Source: J054 sp963850255 (GTDB lineage: Bacteria; Pseudomonadota; Gammaproteobacteria; Steroidobacterales; GCA-2729495). Taken from it: DNA of 64,000 nt. Positions 57,148 to 64,000 of this stretch are shown here, piece by piece; the stretch's first letter is position 1, and each line of letters starts with the position of its first letter. A program made the position numbers and the translations under genes. The notes under the pieces are model-generated. The model saw nothing but the letters and a program-made list of their open reading frames with translations. It did not search any database and had not been told where the DNA came from. The stretch covers positions 1 to 64,000 of the forward strand of contig CAWKLL010000017.1 in assembly GCA_963850255.1 (NCBI GenBank), read 5' to 3'.

Positions 57148-58618
57148 GTTTCTCGTCTGTGGCAGCAACGCGCTTCAATAACGCTTCAATCTCATCACTT
57201 TCACTTTGGCCGGCTGCAAGTCGCTGATCCTGTTCCGTCAGTGCTTCAGCCTCGCGTCGGGCGATCCTCGCCTCGCGCTCATCGTGGGATTGCGCCAGAG
57301 ATTTCGCCCTGGCAGCGGCAATCCGGTCTGTTTCCATGCTGCGCAAAGTTTGTTTGCTGCTCACGAATCTTTGCGTCAGCGCAATCTGGCTGGGGCAAAC
57401 GACATCACAACATCCGCACTCGATGCAGGCACCCAGGCCCAGTGACTGCATCCGCTGGGTATCCTTTGATTCGCAGGCGCCCAACAGCATTTGCGGCAAT
57501 AGTCTGGCCGGACAGGCATCACTGCATTGTCCGCACCGAATACAGGGGTACTCGGCCAAGGGCTCGCCCAGTTCCTCAGCAGCGGCAGCGAGCAGGCAAT
57601 TGCTAGACTTGGTAACCGGTAGGTCTGTGCTCAGAATTTCGTGGCCCATCATCGGGCCACCCATGATGAATTTGTCCGGCGTTTCGACGAGGCCCCCGGC
57701 GGCAGTTAGCAGCGCGGATAGTGGCGTACCAATGCGCGCTTCGACATTCATGGGCTGTTTCACGGCCAGGCCCGTGACCGTAACTACCCGCGAGATCAAC
57801 GGTCGGCCGTGATTAAAGAGTGCTGCCACCGCTTCCGCCGTGGCGACGTTTTGGCATACATAGCCGATATCGGCCGGCAGGCCGTCGGCCGGCACTTCGA
57901 GGCCGGTCAGCAGTTCAATCAGCTGTCGCTCGCCTCCGGCCGGGTATTTTGCCGTGACCACCGCGATGTCGATGTCATGTTCGCCACTGCCGGCCAAGGC
58001 TTCCTGCAGAGCGACTCGTGCCTCCGGCATGTCCGATTCCAACGCGATGACGGCATGCTTGCAGCGCAGTGCGCGCAGCATGATGCGGGTTCCGTCAATC
58101 ACCTGCTGCGGGCGCTCGCGCATCAGGCGCTCATCGCAGCTGATGTAGGGCTCGCATTCAGCACCATTGATAATCAGTGCCTTTACCGGGCCGCTTTGAC
58201 TCAGTTTCTCGGCAGTGGGAAATAGCGCACCGCCGAGGCCGACAATGCCAGCCGCGGCAATCCTGCGCAAAATCTCTTTCTCGCCGAGCGAATCAGTGTC
58301 AGATTCCGCCTTGCAGTCATCGTGCCACAGGTCCTTACCGTCACCCTTAATGCTGATGCAGGTTGCCGTCAGGCCGGGCGGACCTGGTACCGGCCGCACT
58401 GCAATATCTGTAACCAGCCCGCTAATGCTGGCATGTACCGAGCAGTTGTCCGCATTTTGCGCAACAGACTGGCCCGTCAGTACGCGTTCGCCTACAGACA
58501 CGAGAATTTTCGCCGGGCCTGCAGGCCCCAGGTCTACGGGGATCACGCACTCGCCTGGCGGTGCCAACTCGCTTATCGGCTGCGCAGCAGATATCGCTTT
58601 CGACGGCGTGACCCGCAC
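57134..58618 (-). CDS. rnfC: Rnf complex subunit C (N-terminus probably further upstream)
   Basis: A 494-residue peripheral subunit binding NADH/FMN and two [4Fe-4S] clusters: CIRCGQCSDACP and CIECGCCDVVCP. FMN/NADH region motifs include RIAAAGIVGLGGALFPTAEK and INGAECEPYISCDERLMRER. The long Ala-rich tail of Escherichia coli RsxC is missing. The GTG at 58618 cuts into the conserved start. In-frame codons upstream to 58669 (ISNTAPYNLQPPRPRWG) fit the family, and a GGGGAG site lies seven bases before an ATC at 58669. Either ATC is used or an ATG was misread. Confidence 0.92.
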   Translation of the reverse strand: MRVTPSKAISAAQPISELAPPGECVIPVDLGPAGPAKILVSVGERVLTGQSVAQNADNCSVHASISGLVTDIAVRPVPGPPGLTATCISIKGDGKDLWHDDCKAESDTDSLGEKEILRRIAAAGIVGLGGALFPTAEKLSQSGPVKALIINGAECEPYISCDERLMRERPQQVIDGTRIMLRALRCKHAVIALESDMPEARVALQEALAGSGEHDIDIAVVTAKYPAGGERQLIELLTGLEVPADGLPADIGYVCQNVATAEAVAALFNHGRPLISRVVTVTGLAVKQPMNVEARIGTPLSALLTAAGGLVETPDKFIMGGPMMGHEILSTDLPVTKSSNCLLAAAAEELGEPLAEYPCIRCGQCSDACPARLLPQMLLGACESKDTQRMQSLGLGACIECGCCDVVCPSQIALTQRFVSSKQTLRSMETDRIAAARAKSLAQSHDEREARIARREAEALTEQDQRLAAGQSESDEIEALLKRVAATDEKHERD

Positions 58619-58748
58619 CCCCCACCGCGGTCTGGGCGGCTGCAGATTGTAGGGCGCAGTGTTGCTGATCTTGAGTCTCCCCGGGTTAATGAAGCCGGGC
58701 TGAATCCCAGGTTCCGAAGCTTTAGGGCGGGCTGCCTTTGAACTGCGA

Positions 58749-59261
58749 TTATCCGCCAGCTCGGCCCTGCGAGGAAACCACAGGCAGGCTGATGCAATCT
58801 ACCGGGCAGGGCGGCAGGCACAGCTCGCAGCCGGTGCAAATGCTTGCGATTACCGTGTGCATTTGCTGGGGCGCGCCAAGAATGGCATCTACCGGGCAGG
58901 CCTCGATACAACGCGCACAGCCGATGCACAGATCTTCGTCAATCAGCGCTACGCGCGCCGGACCCTGGATGCCATAGTGCTCGTCGGGTGGCAGCGGTTC
59001 ACGCTGCAATAAGCGCGCCAGTCGTCGAATGGTCTGTTCCCCGCCGGGGGCGCACTGGTTGATCTGCGCGTCGCCCGCGACCACCGCCTGCGCGTAGGGC
59101 CGGCAACCTGGGTAGCCACAACGAGCGCACTGAGTCTGCGGCAGCAGCTCGTCTACCTGCGCGACCAGGTCATCCGCCCGCGGTGGCAGGCGGGCGCCGG
59201 CAAAGGCCAGGGCGGCGCCAAGCACGGCGACTATGCCGGACAGCACGATGATGGCGCTCAC
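58749..59261 (-). CDS. rnfB: Rnf complex ferredoxin-like subunit B
   Basis: A 170-residue protein. It has one N-terminal helix, a cluster-binding domain QTQCARCGYPGCRPYAQAVV with the distal Cys in INQCAPGG, then a two-cluster ferredoxin domain (CIGCARCIEACPVDAI and CTGCELCLPPCPVDCI). It receives electrons for the Rnf membrane complex. It follows rnfA in the standard order. Confidence 0.95.
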   Translation of the reverse strand: MSAIIVLSGIVAVLGAALAFAGARLPPRADDLVAQVDELLPQTQCARCGYPGCRPYAQAVVAGDAQINQCAPGGEQTIRRLARLLQREPLPPDEHYGIQGPARVALIDEDLCIGCARCIEACPVDAILGAPQQMHTVIASICTGCELCLPPCPVDCISLPVVSSQGRAGG

Positions 59262-59294
59262 AGGGCTGCAGCTCCAGGTGGCAAGCGTCAGCGC

Positions 59295-59876
59295 TCAGCC
59301 GCGCGCCAGACCGGCGAAACCCATAAACGCCAGCGACATCAGGCCGGCGGTTACCAGCACGATGGCTGAACCCTGAAATGGTGCCGGAATGTCGGCCTGC
59401 TCCAGCCGTTCGCGCAAGCCGCTGAACAGCAACATAACCAGCCCGAATCCCAGGCCCGCACCCAGCCCGTAAGTTAGCGCCTGTAGCAGGCTGTCACTTT
59501 GCCGGGTATTGAGCAGGGCTACGCCAAGTACGGCGCAGTTGGTAGTAATCAAAGGCAGATAAATGCCCAGCACCTGGTGCAGTAGCGGGCTGGTATGGCG
59601 CACCATCAGCTCGGTAAATTGCACGGCGGCGGCGATTACCAGGATGAAACTCAGGATGCGCAGGTATTCGAGCTGCAGGGGGATCAGCAGATACACATCA
59701 ATGAGGTAACTAAGCCCGGCTGCCAGGGTCAGCACAAAACAGGTAGCCAGCGACATGCCGAAAGCGGTTTCAAATCGCTGGCTGGCACCAAACAGCGGGC
59801 AAAGGCCGAGAAATTTAGCCAGCACGAAATTATTGACCAGTACCGTGCCGACAATGATCAGCCAAAGCTCGGACAT
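59295..59876 (-). CDS. rnfA: Rnf complex subunit A
   Basis: A 193-residue six-helix protein, SELWLIIVGTVLVNNFVLAK then FLGLCPLFGASQRFETAFGM, with YLPLITTNCAVLGVALLN; each segment carries a conserved cysteine for the shared iron-sulfur centre with RnfE. Its ATG overlaps the metG TGA, so rnf translation may be coupled to metG. Rnf pumps Na+ or H+ between NAD and ferredoxin; some gammaproteobacteria use it to keep SoxR reduced or feed nitrogenase. No nitrogenase genes are in view. Confidence 0.95.
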   Translation of the reverse strand: MSELWLIIVGTVLVNNFVLAKFLGLCPLFGASQRFETAFGMSLATCFVLTLAAGLSYLIDVYLLIPLQLEYLRILSFILVIAAAVQFTELMVRHTSPLLHQVLGIYLPLITTNCAVLGVALLNTRQSDSLLQALTYGLGAGLGFGLVMLLFSGLRERLEQADIPAPFQGSAIVLVTAGLMSLAFMGFAGLARG

Positions 59877-61908
59877 CAGCGTATTCGCATACCGGGTTTG
59901 GCATCGGAATCGGGGCTGAGCAGATAGATCTCTTCTCCGCCGGGGCCGGCGGCCAACAGCATGCCTTCGGAAGTGCCGAAACGCATTTTCCGTGGCGCAA
60001 GATTCGCGACCAGGACTACCAGCCTGCCTTCCAGATCGGCCGGGGAATAGGCCGAACGGATGCCGGCCAGCACCGTGCGGGTTTCGTCGCCGAGGCTGAC
60101 CGTCACGCGCAACAGTTTGTCGGCGCCGTCGACGTTTTCGGCGCTGATGACTTTGGCGACCCGCAGATCGATGCGTAAAAACTCGTCGATGCTGATGGGC
60201 GCAGCATCCGGCTTGCTGTCAGCGGCCGGGGTAGTGTCAGCCTTGCTGTTTTTTTCTGCGCCGCTACGAACTTCCTCAACCATGGCAGCTACAGACTTGG
60301 GGTCAATGCGCGTTAACAGCGGCTTGAACGGGTTTATTTTACAGCTCAGCAGTGGGGCGGAACGTGCGGCCCAATCCAGTTCGCCGGCGGCCAGGAATTC
60401 TTCAGCCGAGGCGGCCAGGCCAGGTATTACGGGCTTGAGGTAGGTGAGCAGCACGCGGAACAGGTTGATTCCCTGGGTGCAGACAATTTGAACCCTGGCT
60501 TTCTGATCCGGGTCTTTGGCGAGTATCCAGGGCTTGTGAGTATCAATATATTGATTGGCGCGATCAGCCAGCGCCATGATTTCGCGCATGGCCTTGCCGA
60601 ACTCGCGCGCTTCGTAATGAGCCGCAATATTTTCTCCGGCGGCAACGAAGGCGGCGTACAGGTCCGGGTCATCGAGTCTGTCGGCCAGCATTCCGTCGGA
60701 GCCGCGCTGGATAAATCCGGAGCAGCGACTGGCGATGTTGACAAATTTGCCGACTAGATCTGAATTGGTCCGGCTGACAAAGTCGTCCAGGTTCAGGTCA
60801 AGATCATCCAGTCCGGGGCCAAGCTTGCAGGCGTAGTAGTAGCGCAGGTAGTCGGATTCAGGTGACTCAAATAGGTCGCCGCCGGTATGAAAGAGCCTCT
60901 CGACTTGGACATCTTTGCGCCGTCAACGGTAAGGAAGCCATGTACGAATACGCCGGTGGGTTTGCGATAGCCTGCGGCTTCCAGTACGGCCGGCCAGAAC
61001 AGCGTGTGGAAATAGGCGATGTCTTTGCCGATAAAATGATAGAGCTCGGTGGGCTAGTCTGCGGCGAAGAAGCTGTCGACGTCTTCGCGGCCGATTCTTG
61101 CTGCCCGGTTCGCGACACTGGCCATGTAGCCCACCGGGGCATCCAGCCAGACATAGAAGAACTTGTCTTCTGTATCCGGGATACGGAAGCCGAAGTAAGG
61201 CGCGTCGCGGGAAATGTCCCAGTCCTGCAGGCCGGCTTCGAACCATTCCTCCAGTTTGCGGGCTACGCCGCCATCGACAACGCCGCTATTAATCCAGCTG
61301 CGCAGGGAGTCCTCGAATGCGCCGAGTTTGAAAAAGTAGTGCTCTGACTCGCGTTCAACAGGTGTTTCGCCGCTGATCACCGAGCGCGGATCGACCAGAT
61401 CCGAGGGCGAGTAGGTGCGCCCGCAGTTCTCGCAGCTGTCGCCGTACTGGTCTTCAGCCCCGCAATGCGGGCAATTTCCGCGCACGAATCGATCCGGCAG
61501 GAACATGCCGGCCTGCTGGTCGTAGGCCTGGCGAATGTTGCGCTGGCTGATAAAGCCGCCGTCACGCAACCGGGCATAGATCTCGGTCACCAGGGCCTCG
61601 TTTTCCGGCGAGTGGGTGCTATAGAAATTATCGAAAACGACGTCGAAGGCGGCGAAATCCCGCTGATGCTCGGCGCGAAACTTTTCCACCAGGTCTGCTG
61701 GTTCGACGCCTAATTCACGCGCCCGCAGCATTACCGGCGTGCCATGGGCATCGCTGGCGCAGACATAGGTGCAGCGGTGGCCGCGCATACGCTGGAAGCG
61801 CACCCAGATATCGGTCTGGATGTACTCCACAAGGTGCCCGATATGGATCGAGTTGTTTGCGTAGGGCAGGGCGCTGGTAACCAGAATCTGCCGTTGGGTG
61901 GTGGCCAT
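59876..61908 (-). CDS. metG: Methionyl-tRNA synthetase, interrupted by an in-frame TAG and a 1-base deletion
   Basis: The reconstructed protein is about 677 residues, the same as Escherichia coli MetG. The N-terminal part has the HIGH signature SIHIGHLVEY and zinc Cys pairs (CPHCGAEDQY, CENCGRTY). A TAG at 61054-61056 follows DSFFAAD, and the same frame continues PTELYHFIGKDIAYFH to the KMSKS motif (DGAKMSKSRGS). Near 60854 one base is missing and the frame changes to DYLRYYYACKLGPG, then EFGKAMREIMALADRANQYI and the tRNA-binding tail ending at 59876 (VANLAPRKMRFG). Essential for protein synthesis; errors in the consensus are the simplest explanation. Confidence 0.92.
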
Positions 61909-61984
61909 GGGTTTGCGTCGCAGGGCAGGGAAGACGACGCTTATGCTAGCAGTCCCAGCTGGCCACGTGCGACTGATTCAGCGG

Positions 61985-63046
61985 TTAATCGTCGTCTCGG
62001 TACTGTTCGAAGCCATGCTTGTCGATGGCCGCTTCATAGGCCACGCGACCCTCAATGACGCCGCGCTTGAGCAAGTCCTTCAGGGCCGAGTCCATGGTCT
62101 GCATGCCATGCTGGCGACCGCTTTGCATGGTGTTTTCGAGCTGGTCGAGTTTGCCCTGACGGATCAGGTTGGAGACGGCCGGGGTATTGACCAGGACCTC
62201 CAGTACCGCAACCAGGCCGGGCTCACCGGCCTTGCGTACCAGTTGCTGTGAAATCACCCCGCGTAGCGAGGTCGATAGCATGGTGCGTACATGGCCCTGC
62301 TTGTCGACCGGGAAGGAATTGACAATGCGGTCGACCGTGGACGAGGCGCCATTGGTATGCAGGGTGCCCATCACCAGGATGCCCATTTCCGCGGCGGTGA
62401 CGGCGATGCTGATGGTATCCAGGTCGCGCAGCTCGCCAACCAGGATAACGTCGGGGTCTTCGCGCAAGGCCGAATGCAGGGCGGCGGCAAAGCTCTCGGT
62501 GTGTGCGCCGATTTCGCGCTGACTGACCAGGCAGCGCTTGCGTTTATGCACAAATTCAATCGGATCTTCGATGGTCAGGATATGTCCGTTCACGCGGCTA
62601 TTGATATCGTCAATCATGGCCGCCAGCGTGGTCGATTTGCCTGAGCCGGTCTTCCCGGTGACCAGGATCATGCCTTGATTGTGCTTGCACATATTGCTGA
62701 CGGATGCGGGCATGTTTAGTTCATCAATGCTTTTTGCAACCGACGGAATTGCGCGGAAAACGCTGCCCATACCGCCGAGGTGTCGGAACACGTTGACCCG
62801 GAACCTCGCTATACCCTCCAGGGTGTAGGCAAAGTCAGCCGCATCGTGAGCCTCGAAGTCCCCCCTGGCCTGGACGTCCATGATTTCCAGCAGTGCATCG
62901 CGCACCTCATCGGCACCAAGAATGCCCGTACCAGCGGCGGTCAATTCGCCGTAAATACGCATGCGCAAAGGTTCGCTGGCAATGAAATGCAGATCGGAGC
63001 CGTTACGGGAAATCAGTTGCCGGAGATGTTCGTCAATAGTCTTCAT
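61985..63046 (-). CDS. PilT-family type IV pilus motor ATPase
   Basis: A 353-residue secretion-motor ATPase. N-terminal PAS-like part: LISRNGSDLHFIASEPLRMR. Walker A is GKTGSGKSTTLAAM, the Asp box ILTIEDPIEFVHKRKRCLV, Walker B DPDVILVGELRDLDT and the His box MGTLHTNGASSTVDR. The MGTLHTNGAS variant and long spacing suggest a PilT paralog or PilU-like protein rather than PilB. It drives pilus retraction in the cytoplasm. A second such gene starts upstream in the same direction, six bases away. Confidence 0.92.
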   Translation of the reverse strand: MKTIDEHLRQLISRNGSDLHFIASEPLRMRIYGELTAAGTGILGADEVRDALLEIMDVQARGDFEAHDAADFAYTLEGIARFRVNVFRHLGGMGSVFRAIPSVAKSIDELNMPASVSNMCKHNQGMILVTGKTGSGKSTTLAAMIDDINSRVNGHILTIEDPIEFVHKRKRCLVSQREIGAHTESFAAALHSALREDPDVILVGELRDLDTISIAVTAAEMGILVMGTLHTNGASSTVDRIVNSFPVDKQGHVRTMLSTSLRGVISQQLVRKAGEPGLVAVLEVLVNTPAVSNLIRQGKLDQLENTMQSGRQHGMQTMDSALKDLLKRGVIEGRVAYEAAIDKHGFEQYRDDD

Positions 63047-63052
63047 GGCTGA

Positions 63053-64000
63053 CTAGCTACCCGGCCCATCAAACTTCGGCAGCATGGACGTATCCGTCAC
63101 AAATCTCTGGAACTTGGCTTTATCCGCGGCATACCGATAGGCGTCATCAGGATCAAAGCGTTTTTCGTTGATACCGTCGAGCAGGGCCTGATCCATAGTT
63201 TGCATGCCCAGATCACGGCCTGTTTGTAGTTGCGCCTGAATCTGATGCGTCTGATCCGAAATGACCAGGTTACCAATGGCGCGAGTCATCACCATGATCT
63301 CCAGCGCGGCATGTCGCGAGCGCCCATCCGGTGACTTGATAAGATTTTGTGTGATTACCGCATTCAGGCCCTGGGCCAGAAAGCTTTTGGTCTGCTCGCG
63401 CATTTCGCTGGGTAAGGCGTCAGAAATTCGATCAATAGTTTTAACGGCGCTGGTCGTATGCAAGGTGCCTAAAACCAGGTGTCCCGTTTCCGCCGCGGTC
63501 ATGGCCATGGATATCGTGTCTGCATCACGCATTTCACCGACCAGGATGACATCCGGGTCTTCGCGCAGCGCGGCGCGAATACCATCAGAAAAACTATGCA
63601 GGTGAGTGCCCAGTTCGCGCTGAATAACCTGGCACCTCTGGCTGGTATGCACAAACTCAATCGGGTCTTCGAGGCTGATAATGTTTGTGTTACGCGTGTT
63701 GTTCAGATGATTAATCATCGCCGCCAGCGTGGTCGACTTGCCGGTACCGGTGGAGCCGGTCACCAGGACCATGCCCTGGTGGTGATCGCACATCTGCGCA
63801 AGGACATCTGGCAGATTCAATTCGGCCAGCGTAGGAATTTCCTGGGGGATAAACCTGAAGGTTGCGCCGATGCCGGTTTCTTTTCGAAACACGTTTACCC
63901 GAAATCGGCCCTTGTCTTCAGAGACGTAGGAAAAATCCAGATCATGGCCGGAAAGCAGGCGATCTTTAAGCTGGGGCGACAGAATTTCTGAAACGTAGGA
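63053..64000 (-). CDS. PilT/PilU-family motor ATPase (5' end off window)
   Basis: An open frame of 315 codons runs off the right edge, so the true start is outside; an internal Met at 63892 should not be taken as the start. It has FSYVSEDKGRFRVNVFRKET, Walker A GSTGTGKSTTLAAM, ISLEDPIEFVHTSQRCQV, Walker B DPDVILVGEMRDADT and LGTLHTTSAVKTIDR, close to PilT or PilU. With the neighbour at 61985-63046 it resembles the pilT-pilU pair of gammaproteobacteria, though which is which cannot be settled here. Confidence 0.9.
   Translation of the reverse strand, partial: SYVSEILSPQLKDRLLSGHDLDFSYVSEDKGRFRVNVFRKETGIGATFRFIPQEIPTLAELNLPDVLAQMCDHHQGMVLVTGSTGTGKSTTLAAMINHLNNTRNTNIISLEDPIEFVHTSQRCQVIQRELGTHLHSFSDGIRAALREDPDVILVGEMRDADTISMAMTAAETGHLVLGTLHTTSAVKTIDRISDALPSEMREQTKSFLAQGLNAVITQNLIKSPDGRSRHAALEIMVMTRAIGNLVISDQTHQIQAQLQTGRDLGMQTMDQALLDGINEKRFDPDDAYRYAADKAKFQRFVTDTSMLPKFDGPGS

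Overview
The window looks like a G+C-rich gammaproteobacterial chromosome fragment. Signs of this are the rnfABCDGE-nth gene order next to metG, a single-chain AceE pyruvate dehydrogenase followed by AceF and Lpd, RNase T, type IVa minor pilin operons and two PilT-type ATPases. The exact lineage cannot be fixed by eye; an uncultured marine or sediment gammaproteobacterium is an inference. No CRISPR array, insertion sequence or prophage was seen.

Layout. (1) 1-12412, minus strand: two tandem, diverged copies of a type IVa pilus minor-pilin operon (fimT-pilV-pilW-pilX-small CxxC protein-pilY1), with pilE after the second pilY1 and an extra GspH/FimT-like gene at the head. (2) 12.6-20.1 kb: a Fur-family regulator, tRNA-Thr(CGT), small hypothetical genes, an outer-membrane beta-barrel, ubiX, a PPOX-like flavoprotein and an RND efflux pair. 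(3) 20.2-24.0 kb: an SDR dehydrogenase diverging from a three-gene cassette of two aconitase-family subunits and a KRCGH lyase, the composition of a dimethylmalate-type dehydratase/lyase pathway. (4) 24.2-34.5 kb: a phosphonate biosynthesis and envelope-tailoring cluster. It holds a PhyH dioxygenase, a PEP mutase fused to a nucleotidyltransferase domain, phosphonopyruvate decarboxylase, a 2-aminoethylphosphonate (AEP) transaminase, a stand-alone cytidylyltransferase-like enzyme, a small 'YLDPSTGS' membrane protein, a CDP-glycerol-phosphotransferase-like GT-B enzyme, a YejM-like membrane sulfatase-fold protein and a second-site YidC-like insertase. From the PEP mutase on, most junctions overlap by 4 bases. 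(5) 34.7-45.6 kb: a GGDEF/EAL protein, acetoacetyl-CoA synthetase, an Atm1-type ABC exporter, cytochrome b561, nadC, a PuuD-like membrane protein, rnt and pepA. (6) 45.7-51.9 kb: aceE-aceF-lpd. (7) 51.9-54.7 kb: a GAF-GGDEF protein, a DUF1761 protein, a GNAT enzyme and nth. (8) 54.7-64.0 kb: rnfEGDCBA read in reverse, metG, and two PilT-type motor ATPases, the last cut by the window edge.

How the parts fit. The phosphonate cluster most simply makes AEP (possibly 1-hydroxy-AEP), activates it as a CDP derivative and transfers it to a surface glycan or lipid. The pilus operons, with the PilT ATPases at the other end, point to twitching or surface adhesion.

Sequence quality. Several housekeeping genes (pepA, aceE twice, aceF, metG), the yidC paralog and one pilW are broken by single-base indels. 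All but one are +1 insertions, and metG also has an in-frame amber codon. Conserved protein sequence continues on both sides of every break, so consensus errors in the assembly are more likely than real gene decay.
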